A DNA stretch of 64,000 bases from Panonychus citri. Its lineage: Eukaryota; Arthropoda; Arachnida; Trombidiformes; Tetranychidae. The notes below the pieces were generated by a model. It searched no databases. It was not told the origin of the DNA and worked only from the letters and a program-made list of their open reading frames with translations. Location of the stretch: NCBI RefSeq assembly GCF_014898815.1, contig NW_026515454.1, positions 1,426,001 through 1,490,000 on the forward strand, in the 5' to 3' direction. Of this stretch, positions 1 through 11,784 are shown piece by piece (position 1 is the first letter of the stretch; the number at the start of each line of letters is the position of its first letter). A program made the translations under genes and the position numbers.

Positions 1-3000
1 GTTCCTTTTCCTTTTCTCTAATTCTATTAGTATGAATTGATTGAATTGAAGAGATGAATTAATAATAATATCAACTTAATTATTTGTTTACTTTCATTTG
101 ATTCAATTCTTTGAGCATCCTCATCACTTTTACCTTCGTTTACCGTTATGATTGTTCACTCAACTTGTACTGCCTCTTAAATTAAAAGTCATAATTAGTT
201 GATAATTAGTTTTGGGTTAACTTTGAATTCAAATTAAATTGTTATTAGTTGGACCAAGAAAATGAATTTGTATCAATCGCTTATTTATTTTTACTTAAAT
301 AAACGTAATATTCAATCATGGGACCGCAATAATAATACACTACAAGTGAATGTTGATTTAGTTTTTAACATTTTGATTTATTTGGTTGGATGAAAATATA
401 ATAGAAAAATAGAAAAGGTATAAAATATAAACGGGAATTTGGTGAAAATTAGACTAATAACTGCCATCAGGACCACTTGATCTTTGACCAATAGAGAACC
501 AAAATTTCTTGTAACTGGTCATCCGTTGCTTGGTCATTGAGATTTCGATGAGTGTAAACTTGATTTATCCAAAAGATAGAAAACCAATCTAATAAACAAA
601 TTAGAAAAAGAGAAAATTTAGAACATTAAGAAAATAAGACCAATTCGACTGATCGTAAGAACGTTAAATACCTGATGAAAAAAAAATGATCACAACAGAG
701 GTCAATCCGATCCATCGCTTGACCATTCGTTAGAATATTCGAAAACCAAAGTAAATACCAGACGAAAAATATCACAAAATACAATCGCTCACTCACAAAA
801 AAGTAAACTATTTTCTTGACAATTCTAATCAACTCATATCTTCATTGAATAATCATAACATTCAAACAATCAAAACTTTCAATTTACATTAATTTGCTCT
901 ATTTTCTTGTATTCACATTTTCGTATCTTCATTGACATCATATCGAAAACTGCAAAATCTATTAATAAATCAACTTTCTTGCGCACTATAACAAAAATAC
1001 TCGAAATTGGACAAAAGAGGATGGAAAAGAAATCAAAAACGGAAGTTGAACCATACAATACAAATAGATGAGCATAAGAAAATTTCAAATGATTACAGCG
1101 AAAAAAAGAGATAAAAATCATCTTCGATTAAAAAAGCCATTCAAACTTCGTCTTCGGCAAGGAGGAAACTCTTTAAACATCAACAGAATTAAAATAACAG
1201 CAATAGAGGAAATTGATTTGGACAATCAATTTGAACACTGGACTTCATGGAGATTTGACTTCATGAAATTAATTTAAAGGACATCATTGGCTTGAAAATT
1301 CGGGACTTTGAACGATATAGACATGAACTTAATCACAAGACTCCATTGGACATAACTAGAAAAATTAAATTGGCACAAATTGGACTTTTCACTTTCATGT
1401 AAACTTGTACAATACAAAACAACATTTTCCAAACACCAGAATGTAACCAAACAGCTATTAAAAAATTGACTTGGTAAAATTGCAAATGATTAAGTAATTC
1501 ACACTTTGACAATGAAAATATTTTAGAGCCATAGCAAATCAACAGATTCAAAATAACAGCAATGGGTAATTGATTTGGACAATCAATTAATTCACAGGAC
1601 TTCATGGAGATGGAGCTTCATGAAATTGATTCATAGGACCACATTGGATTGACAATTGGCAACTTTTTAAAAAACTTGTTATAAAATATTATAAACAATT
1701 TGGACAAAACTTCATTGGATGATAATTTGACTTATCGCTTCCGCTTGATTCTTGATAAACATGATACACTTTCCAAACATAGATTGAGCTTTAAAACAAT
1801 TGACAAAACTTCGTTGGATAATTAATTTGACTCATCGCTTCCACTTGATTCTTGATAAACATGATACACTTGATTCTTGATAAACATGATACATTTTCCA
1901 AACATAGATTGAAACCAAACAGCATCTGATTGAGTATTAAAAACAATTTCAACATAACTTCATTGGATGTTACTAGGAGCAGGAATTGAATTTTAACCAA
2001 TTTTGACTTTTACTTTCATGTGAGCAGCGGATGGAAATTAATGAATGAAATGAATTTTCATGACAAAACAACACGATTTTAGCTTCCAATGAAATAGCAA
2101 AACAAGGAGATTAACAACTTTGCAGGATGAAAAACTATCTTACTGGGATAATACAGCATCTGATTGAGCATTTAAAGCAGTTTGGACAAACTTCATTGAA
2201 TGTTACACTAGGCGAAGGGAATTGAATCGTAACCAATTTTGACAGTGGATGAGAAATTACTTTTTAAATGACAAAACAACACGATAGTCGCTCCCAAACG
2301 ATAAAAACCAAATAGTGACAATACTCCTTAACTCTTTGTGATATAAACACAACGCAATGGGATCATATAACTTCGAAGACTTTGATAACTTTTAAAGGGA
2401 TGTAAATATAATTGTTGAATTGAACGGCATTGGAAATTGATGTAATTGCAATTGATTAAGTATGACTTTTGATACAGATTAAAATTATCTTGCTTGATAA
2501 TCAACTCGACTCTTTGGTAATTAGATAAATGAGATCAAAACCATTCAAGGGAGCCAAAATTATGATGAATGTGTCACAAGCTAAAAATTGATTGGACTAG
2601 AATATCACAGGTACGGACTTGGAGAAATGAGACAAGATCTGCCAGACTTTACTTCTAACCATCTCGACGATTCCTATTGATTACCTCAAACACCTGATTA
2701 CACGTTGCAGATCTTGATACTCAAAACTTAAACCAATGATTGGTATTATTCAACAGCTGTAATGTTGTTGATTCAATTAAAGGGGCTTCATGGAATGAGT
2801 AAATCAATGATAAGTAACTTAATGAGCTTGGCTTATTAGACAGGAAACTCTTTACATGCAAAGATTAAAACCAGATAATTCACAGGACAATTATGGGGTT
2901 AGTATACAATTATCAATGATAATTAGTTTGACTTATCGTTTCCATTTGACATTTGATAAACATGATACACTTTCCAAACATAGATTGAAACCAAACAGCA

Positions 3001-6000
3001 TCTGATTGAGTATTAAAAACAATTGACAAAACTTCATCGGATAATTAATTTGACTTATCGCTTCCACTTGATTCTTGATAAACATGATACATTTTCCAAA
3101 CATAGATTGAAACCAAACAGCTTTAGATTAAGTGTTAAAAACAAAATCAATGGATGTTACTAGGAGAAGAAATTGAATTTTAACCAATTTTGACTTTTTA
3201 CTTGCATTTGAGCAGTGGATGGAAAATTAATGAATGAAATGAATTTTCATGACAAAACACGATTTTAGCTTCCAACGATATATTGACGCAAGGGGATTAA
3301 TAACTTTTATGGATGTAAAACTATCTGACGAATTGAACGGCATTGGAAAGTGATGTAATTGGCTCAATCGTAACTGAATAATTGAATATGGATTTTGCCG
3401 TTTTTTTGACTTGGATTAAAATTATCTTGCTTGATAATCAACTCGACTCTTTGGTAATTAGATAAATGAGATCAAAACCATTAAGGGAAACCAGAATTAT
3501 GATGAATGCGTCACAAGCTACAAATTGATTTGACTAGATGTCACAGGGATGACCTTGAGAAATGAGATAAAATCTGATAGGCATGGGCTCTATTACTCAA
3601 ACAGCACTTCAGGAGGACTCTCTCGATGGATTTTCTATTCGACCTTATTGACTCGACCTTGTTTCTTCGCGACTCCTAATACATAACTTTAATCAACCAA
3701 CACTTTGAACCATCTCCTTAGAAGCCATTTACTCTATCAGACCATTGATAACCATTAACGATTGACTGCTTACGATTGAAATAGATTCACTACCATCAAT
3801 GATTGACTAATTACTCTGACCATAACTCTCATCTGTGTTTCTTGAATAAAAAAAGAACATGGCGAAAAGAGAGAAAAGAAAAAAAAAACCCGTCCTCCAT
3901 TTTGGAACTTGGTAACAACACTTTACACTAGAAAACAAGAGATTTATGTAATACACACAAGAACCAAAACACAGACACTTGCCTGGTTAATGGCCCAAAT
4001 TTAACGAAAAATTTAAGTTTCGATATTTAACCTTACCCATCTTTATCACTAGGGATGATCATTGAACACTTCTGAATCGATATTTGATAATTTGCAAAGA
4101 AAAACCAAAGCCAATCAGAAGTATTGTGAGTCACCTTAGAATAGCTTGAAAATTGATGACGTAGCAAAAATCTTAAAGCCAACACAAACATTATCTGGAA
4201 TAAAGAGGTAGATAAAAAAGAGAAAGAGAGAAAGAGAAAGAAAGCGAACAAAGGGACATTTGATCAAACGCAAAAAAGTGAGAGAGAGAGAGAGAGAGAA
4301 AGAGAGTAAGTTGAACAAGGTTAAACTTCAATCAAAAGAGAAAAAAGAAAAAACCAGATTTATCCTTGGGATACACGAAACTCTACACAAACGAATGTGG
4401 TACACCAACATAACTTAGATTAACGTTAAAATACTGATGGAATCGAACCGTAAACCTATAAATATTAAAAGAAAAAGAGAAAGAGAAAGAGAAAAACCTA
4501 AAAAGAGACAAAAATTTACAGAAACTGTTTCTTTCACTGCGTAGAAGAAATATTTTCCATCAAACAAAAGAGAAGAAAAAAAAAAGCCCAATATCACCAG
4601 CAGAAAAACGGCCACGAAGACAAAACCATCAGAGTATCAATATACAACCAAATCCATGAAACAAAAGGGTCAAGAAAAACAGCAAAACACCAAAGAATAG
4701 AAAAAAAATCCAAGATTAAATGGAGAATAAAATAATTGGAACATCACATAAACCAAAGGGAAAAAGATAATCAAATCAAATAACTTACCTTAATCATTGT
4801 ATTAATTTTAATTCACTTGTAAACCTAAACTATTACAAAGCACTTAGACAAAATTACCACTAATTTAACGAGTTTAGAACAATGAAAAGACACAAATTGA
4901 GGTTAACCAATACAACATTGGCTACCTTACCCAAGAACTCAATGAATTAAATGGCAGACAAAATGGCGATTATATTGAGAGTGAAGGAGAAAATGATCTC
5001 ACTCACCTTCCTCTTCTTCCTCGAGCAACAGCCAATAGAATTTCGAGTAAATGTCACGTGATAAGCAGAACTTGTTCTCTAAAAGAAACACAAACACATG
5101 ATTCATACGCAATCATATTGAGTTTATTCAGCCAATTAAATGTCAACCGAAATATGTTAAGTACCAGGAAACATACGAATTACGATTCACTGAAGCTCAA
5201 AGGTCAGATTACTGAGGATCACCTTCTTGACCATCTTCTTCAGAGTCCATGGTTGTTGTTCAATTGAATAATTAGTCAAGTTGTTAGGTAATTATTGTTG
5301 AGTTTCCATCGATTATCTAACTAACATTCAGAGTGGAAAAGGATAAATAAAAATCTCTGCCCTCTACTCTATCGGATTGACGAGAACTAATGAGAACTCG
5401 GCGAAAGGGAAACCAATTGAATTTAGAAAATATATTTTTATGACAATTAAACAATTGACAACAATAATAATAGTAGCAAAGAAAAAGATGATCAAGTTGA
5501 TGATGGAGATTATCTTAAAAGTGAAAATGATGTACCAATGAGCCAATTGTTATGATTTGATGATGAGGATGAAAAAAAGATGAGAGAGAGAGAGAGAAAG
5601 AGATACGATAAACTTATAAACTCTTAAGGAACAAATAGAGGAAAGAGATGAGAAAAATGATGAGAGGAAGTAAATACAAGAGCAACAAGCAAATACAATG
5701 TAAAGATAAATGATTAGTTGAAAAGTTTTCTAATTAAAACAAACAATAGAAAAGAATCAAAAATTGATGAACAAAAATATTAAACTTTCTTTGCGAAACT
5801 TTTAACATTTTCAATCTTCGGTTTGGTTGATTTTCTGATCTTCAGATTCAAAAAGAATCCGATAGATGGAGTTTCTTATCTTTCTATCGAATTAGAAATT
5901 AATTGTTGATTAATTATCTTTAATTTTTTTCTAATCAACATTTACTGTCTTAACAATCAACATTCCAATCAACTAATTAACTATAATTCCATTGATATTT

Positions 6001-6739
6001 TCTACTAAGATTAAAATTTTATATAACCAATTTGATTCGACAATGATAATTGTTCATATCTCGATCTTATTTAATTGTCGCTTAATTGGTTCGTATTTTT
6101 TTTCGTGTATCAATTGAATCTAAAATTTTGTCTTCATCATATTGAAGAGATTAATGTTCAATTTACTAATTAATTGGTCTACTAAATTGCCGAGTAATTA
6201 GTTTTTTTTTCGTGATTTCTTAATGATCATAAGAATCAACTCTAATTAATAACGATGATTACGTTCTGATGACGATCAGCAAAATTATCTATTGCTTGGA
6301 ATTGGTGAAAAATTTTCATTCTCTCCATTAATCTTAACAATTTCTTCTGGAAAAGGTTATTTAATTACCAACAATCTAATTGAAAGATTTTATCTAGAAA
6401 AAGAAATGAAGAATTTAGTTAATCGGTTGACCTCTAGATGGCGCTTTTCGATTTTCGTTTTCAATTTTTTTCTTTTTTTTCAATGAAGATTTGATTTTCT
6501 TTCAGTTCTGTTAATTTCATCAGTGAATTAGTTAATTGTTAAACTTTTCTTTGATCAACTTGATTTAATTACTAAACTATTGTCATCAAATTTTCTACAA
6601 ACTTTTAATTCTTCAAAAAGTTAAACTGTCTTGGATTCTATTTAAGAATAAATCTCTAACTGGTGTTTCTTTTTTTTCGCATATTGTTTACTTTCAATTT
6701 TCGGTTTTAATTTGATTTAATTGTTTTATATCTGTCAAA
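1..6739. other. Long stretch without a firm gene
   Basis: Open frames here are short (under 95 codons), have no recognisable domain and are mostly pyrimidine- or purine-run artefacts. The stretch holds a degenerate repeat block (about 1140-3580), GA-rich runs near 4200-4310, 4460-4500 and 5580-5610, and minus-strand splice-like sites near 4789 and 5007. The last few hundred bases are the probable promoter and 5' UTR of the GFAT gene; no clear TATA box was seen there. Confidence 0.6.
1140..3580. repeat. Degenerate, locally duplicated repeat block
   Basis: Several segments recur here in direct orientation. About 1181-1265 resembles 1540-1625. A unit with the words cttgataaacatgatacac and ttccaaacatagattgaa recurs near 1750, 1850-1910, 2950-3000 and 3070-3110. 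Segment 1996-2090 resembles 3181-3280, and 2416-2642 resembles 3329-3575. The two longer pairs have different offsets (about 1185 and 913 bases), so one copy has lost or gained about 270 bases. Copies are diverged and carry no long open frame. It looks like an old local tandem amplification of non-coding DNA rather than a recognisable transposon; no terminal repeats or transposase remnants were seen. Confidence 0.65.
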
Positions 6740-9169
6740 ATGTGTGGTATCTTTGCTTATATTAATTATCTCGAACCTAAAACTCGTAAAGAAATATTAG
6801 ATTTTCTAATTACTGGTTTACAAAGGTTAGAATACCGAGGATATGATTCTGCAGGTAAGATGGAACATTTTGTCTTTTCTATTCTCCATGTTTTTCTCTA
6901 GAAAAAGTAAACCTTTTTTTCTCTTTCAAGATGGTGATCATTTTCTCTTTAAATCGGTTTACATATTTAACCTTTTTCTTTTTCTTTTTCTTTTACCTTA
7001 GGCCTTGCTTTCGATGGTCCTTTGGGAGAAACTGAGATTATTAAACAGAAAGGAAAGGTTGCTGTTTTATCGCAAGAAATTTGGTCTCGAGAAAATTTAA
7101 ATTTCGAGGAAACTTGTAATGCCCATGTTGGTATTGCTCATACCCGATGGGCTACTCATGGTGCTCCAAGTGCGATTAATAGTCATCCACAGAGATCTGA
7201 TGATGATAAACAAGAATTCGTTGTTGTTCACAATGGAATTATCACCAATTTCAAAGAAATTAAACAGTTCCTGGTGAGTCTAGACTCTCTACTTATAATC
7301 GTTGCAAGTGAAAATCATTTAAAAAGAGGCCATTCAATGGGATGGTCACTTTTTTTATGACCTGATTCGTTTTGTTCTTTTTGATTGATGAGCATTGAGC
7401 TAATTTATCTTATTTGGTGTTCGATTTTTGAGAAACTTTTCTTATCCATTAACTTTGACTTATATATATACTTTTTTTTTCTTCCTGGTTCCTAATTCTA
7501 GATGAATAAAGGATTCACCTTTGAATCGGAAACAGATACAGAGGCTATCGCTAAACTAATTAAACATATTCATGATAAACATCCTGATTTTACATTCCGA
7601 GAATTAGTTGAACAAGTCACTCTACAATTGGAAGGTGCGTTTGCCCTAGTTTTCAAAAGCTATCTTTATCCTGGACAGTGTGTGGCCACTCGACGTGGAA
7701 GTCCACTGCTAATTGGAATCAAACCAAAATCACCTTTATTTTCAAATCATATTCCAGTTTTATTCAGTCATAAAGATTTAGTTCAACAGAAAGATATCGC
7801 TCATTCTGCTTTGGCTCGAGCCAAACTACAACGGTCCAATTCAACAACTGAATTCACGCCAATCACTGATCACGCTGAGGTTGAATATTTTTACGCTTCC
7901 GATGCGAGTGCCTTTATTGAGCATACAAATCGAGTTATCTTTCTTGAAGATGATGACGTTGCTGTTATTGAGAATGGTCGACTTTCCATCCATCGTATTC
8001 GTAAAGATCTTTCTGATAAATCTCCCTTAACTAGAGAGATAATTACTCTTAAATTGGAGATTCAGGAAATAATGAAAGGAAATTTCAGTTCTTTTATGCA
8101 GAAAGAAATCTTTGAACAACCAGAATCTGTTGTAAACACCATGAGAGGAAGAGTTAACTTTGATACGGAGACAGTTATCTTGGGAGGAATCAAAGATTAC
8201 ATCCCTGAAATAAAACGTTGCCGACGGTTAATCATGATTGGGTGTGGTACAAGCTATTATAGTGCCGTTGCAACTCGTATAATTGTTCAACAATTAACTG
8301 AATTACCTGTAATGGTTGAGCTTGCCAGTGATTTTCTCGATAGCGAAGGACCAGTTTATCGTGATGATGTTTGTTTCTTCATCTCTCAATCAGGTGAAAC
8401 TGCCGACACCCTAATGGCTTTAAGATATTGTAAGCAAAGAGGAGCGTTAATTGTTGGTGTAACTAACACAGTTGGTAGTAGTATCTGTCGAGAGAGTCAC
8501 TGTGGTATCCATATAAATGCTGGACCCGAAATCGGTGTTGCCTCAACTAAAGCTTATACCTCGCAATTTATTTCATTGGTCATGTTTGGTTTGGTTCTTA
8601 GTGAGGATAGAATCTCAATGAGACCCCGTCGAAGTGAAATAATTAACGGGCTCAAATTATTACCCGATCAAATTAAATCAGTATTGAAAGTTGATGATCA
8701 AGTTAAAGCGATCGCTGAAGAGCTGTACACTCGAGAGTCGATCATGATCATGGGTCGAGGTTATAATCATGCAACTTGTCTCGAAGGTGCTCTTAAAATT
8801 AAAGAATTAACTTACATTCCATCTGAAGGTGTTCTTGCCGGGGAATTGAAACATGGACCACTCGCTTTGGTTGACGAGGGAATGCCCGTGGTAATGATTG
8901 TTACTCGAGATAAAGTTTACACAAAGTGTATTAATGCCGTTCAACAAGTTCTGGCTCGTGGTGGACGACCAATAATCATTTGCGAACAAGATGATATCGA
9001 AACTCAGGGAATGTCATACAAGAATCTGGGAATTCCTCATTCGGTTGATTGTTTACAAGGAGTTTTAACTGTTGTACCTTTGCAACTTCTCGCTTATCAT
9101 ATTGCTGTTCTTCGAGGTTGTAACGTTGATTGTCCAAGGAATCTCGCGAAATCAGTTACCGTTGAATGA
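6740..9169 (+). CDS. Gfat: Glutamine:fructose-6-phosphate amidotransferase (GFAT)
   Basis: Makes glucosamine-6-phosphate from fructose-6-phosphate and glutamine, the first committed step of the cytosolic hexosamine pathway to UDP-GlcNAc, chitin and glycans. Exons are 6740-6854, 7002-7273 and 7502-9169, joined in phase to 684 aa, close to the usual animal length of about 680. The protein starts MCGIF, so Cys2 becomes the N-terminal nucleophile of the class II glutaminase domain. That domain also shows the LEYRGYDSAG, HTRWATHG and HNGIITN motifs (residues 1 to about 300). Two SIS sugar-isomerase domains follow, from about residue 368 (IGCGTSYYSA, then SQSGETADT) and about 540 (GRGYNHATCLEGALKIKE). 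It ends with the canonical CPRNLAKSVTVE tail. The start is fixed by the required MCG. No defect was seen. Confidence 0.97.
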
Positions 9170-10297
9170 ACAACCAAGTGCAATCAATTCATTCCTTATC
9201 AAGCATTTTCTTATTAATATAATAATCGAATAATTTTACAATCACTGAGATTAATTGCAATTATTTTCTTAAATCAACCATCATCATCAATCTCTTTATT
9301 CATCTTCTACTTATTTTTAATTCTGACCAACTGATCATCATCAAAAAAAAACAACAACAACAACAAATTATATGAAATTTAACCAAGTGTCAAATTTTCC
9401 GTTTTAAATTGTTAACTGATTTAAGTTTGTTATATTTTACTTTGTAACAATCAGAAACTGAAACAAAAGATTCATTTAAATTTATCAAATTGATGCAATA
9501 TTATAAAAAACGCTTACAGATAAATCTGAATCCAAAGTTGCCATAATAATATTAAAGTGAAATTATTTCAAAATTTAAATTGTCAACAATTTACTTTGAG
9601 AAATTATCTCTATAACAGAGGTCATGAAAATGTTCATCTGGTTCCAGAAGATGATTAAGAACCGGATTTAATGATGACTTGATTTGATGACAACCAATTG
9701 AGTAGCCGAATTGTCGTTCCAACAATTAAGAAACTTTTTCTCATGCAATCAACTCTATCTGCTTATACTATTATTTTGAGCCTTCTCATCATGATAATCC
9801 TCTTTCTCTGTGTGAGATCATGAAGTGAGAAGGGATGATGACGAAAGATGAGAAGGATGAGAGAGAATGAGTGAGCGAGAAAGAGAAGAGGGAGATGGAG
9901 AGAGAGAGAGAGAAGCTAATCTACCTGTAGAAACTCAGAATTTTCAAGTTCTTCTAACAAGTTTTTTCCACTTTCATTTGTTTTCTTTTCAATTTCAATA
10001 GAAATTCAATTCAATTCAATTTACCAATATCAGGTTCTGATTATCTGTTTCTCCCACTCTCTCACTCTTACACTCCCTCGGTGTTTGTCTCACTTACTCA
10101 CTCATTCCTATGTTTAAATGCCGATATTTAAATCACTTAGTTAATCACAAATGTTAAGCCAAACAAATTATCACAGAGTAAACAGTGAATTTTAAACAAC
10201 AATCAACAATTTTAACATCTTAATTGTGTTACAACCAACAGTCATTGACCATTGATTGCCAACTAAATTTAATTCAACAAGTGACCAGCTAAAAACC
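9170..10297. other. Intergenic: GFAT 3' UTR and CPAP1-like gene upstream region
   Basis: No gene seen. AT-rich sequence with a caacaa run near 9350 and a GA-rich stretch at about 9830-9915. It then passes into the probable promoter and 5' UTR of the chitin-binding protein gene. Confidence 0.6.
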
Positions 10298-11784
10298 ATG
10301 GACACAATTAGTAAATTATTGTTACTTTTAAGTTACTTAAACTTTATCATCCAAGTTCAGTCAAAAGTAAGTTAATTAAAACTATTTGTTTCTAATCCTA
10401 ATTTTATTGGCAAACAATTAAATCAGTAGATTGTTTGTTTCTCAGTTATTGACACCGATCACTGATTAATTGTTACAATCAAATGACCTTGATTAGATTA
10501 ATGAATGAAACCAATTAATCAAAAATAGTAGTAATAAAAATCTGTTTGGATATATTGATGAGTCGAAGAAAAAAAAACGAGAAATTAATTGTTTCCGTTG
10601 ATTGTTTTGCTCGATTAATTGATTGTGTTAATTGTGTCATTTACCTTGGACAGATTAATTTGAATAGTTCACCGTCAACGGCAATTGGGTTTGGTCAACG
10701 AATCGGAGCTTCGATTAGTTCATATTCCCTTCCGATTTATAATCTCGGCTCAACTCCGACCAATTTACAAGCTGATTGTTCAGGTGAAGCTTTGTTTGGT
10801 ATGTACGCTGATTTATCCTCCGGCTGTAGTTCGTATCATGTTTGTCATGGTGGTCGGCGGGACACATTCACTTGTCCACAGGGAACATTATTCAGTCAAG
10901 AATTAATGACCTGTGATTATTGGTATCGAGTCTCTTGTGGTTCAAACGGTGAAAGTTACTCACCACCCCAACAACCACCACCACCACCGCCACAAGCATC
11001 ACCACCACAACAATTTCCCCCTCAAGGTTATTATCCTTCATGGTCATCACAACCCTCGATCCCACAATCACCTCAACCTCAACAACCATCAGATTTCATC
11101 CCATCAACAGGAAGTTATAATCCATCAGGTTCATTTCCAGTATTCCCTCAATTCCCTCAATCCCCTTACTCCCCATCATCACCCTCATCCCCTCCCACAC
11201 CCTATCAACCACCTTCACCAGGAACTTATCCCTCCCTCTCACCACCATCATCACCTCCAGTTGAACCTTCCTCTGAAAGGGAACGACCTGAAACAGAAGA
11301 AGAACCCAGAACAATTAGACCTCCCACCGGTAGTTATAATCCATTTGATCCTCCCTCCTCCTCTGGACCCAATCTCCCGGTTCCCGTTGCACCAAATCAA
11401 CCACAATACCCTCAATATCCCCAATACCAACCACCCTCCGGGTACCCACAGCTACCAGGAAGCTATTCACCATCTTCACCCCCATCGGCGGGTGGACCTC
11501 CCTCACAACAACCACCCTACTCATTCAATGATTGGAATCAAGATGAACCTGAATGGACTTACGCTTGGATGAAAAAATCAGACCAACCAACTGATCAAAT
11601 AACAATTAACACCAATGGTCAACCTGAAAACAACAATAGATCACCAAGTGAACCCTCAACTGGTCTACCTTTTGATTTCTCGCTGGTCAATGAAAAATTA
11701 GGAGGATCAGCAGCAATTAAGGAAAGATCAGATTCACCCAGTCCTTGGCTCTTCCCAATCAACAATTTGTATAAAAAAGCTTAA
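10298..11784 (+). CDS. Secreted chitin-binding protein, CPAP1-like
   Basis: Two exons, 10298-10366 and 10654-11784, join in phase 0 to 399 aa. Exon 1 encodes only a signal peptide (MDTISKLLLLLSYL...), a common gene structure for cuticle and peritrophic proteins. I prefer it over the in-frame ATG at 10546, which lies in the intron and would give a leaderless protein. Residues 65-118 are one chitin-binding type 2 (CBM14) domain with all six cysteines (65, 81, 87, 97, 110, 118). From about residue 125 the chain is low-complexity Pro/Ser/Gln/Tyr, with recurring GSYNP, GSYSP and GTYP motifs. This layout matches CPAP1 proteins (cuticular proteins analogous to peritrophins, one domain), which bind chitin in cuticle or tracheal matrix. 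An AATAAA at 12238-12243 could end the mRNA. The family call is solid; tissue and exact role are unknown. Confidence 0.88.

Noticed and set aside
10546..10653. ATG at 10546 as start of the chitin-binding protein
   Set aside because: It would give a protein without signal peptide. The upstream signal-peptide exon (10298-10366) joins in phase to an acceptor at 10653.
10913..11572. 219-codon His/Asn/Pro-rich frame within the CPAP1-like gene
   Set aside because: It is the +1 shadow of the Pro/Ser/Gln-rich coding exon, where the repeat composition prevents stops in other frames.
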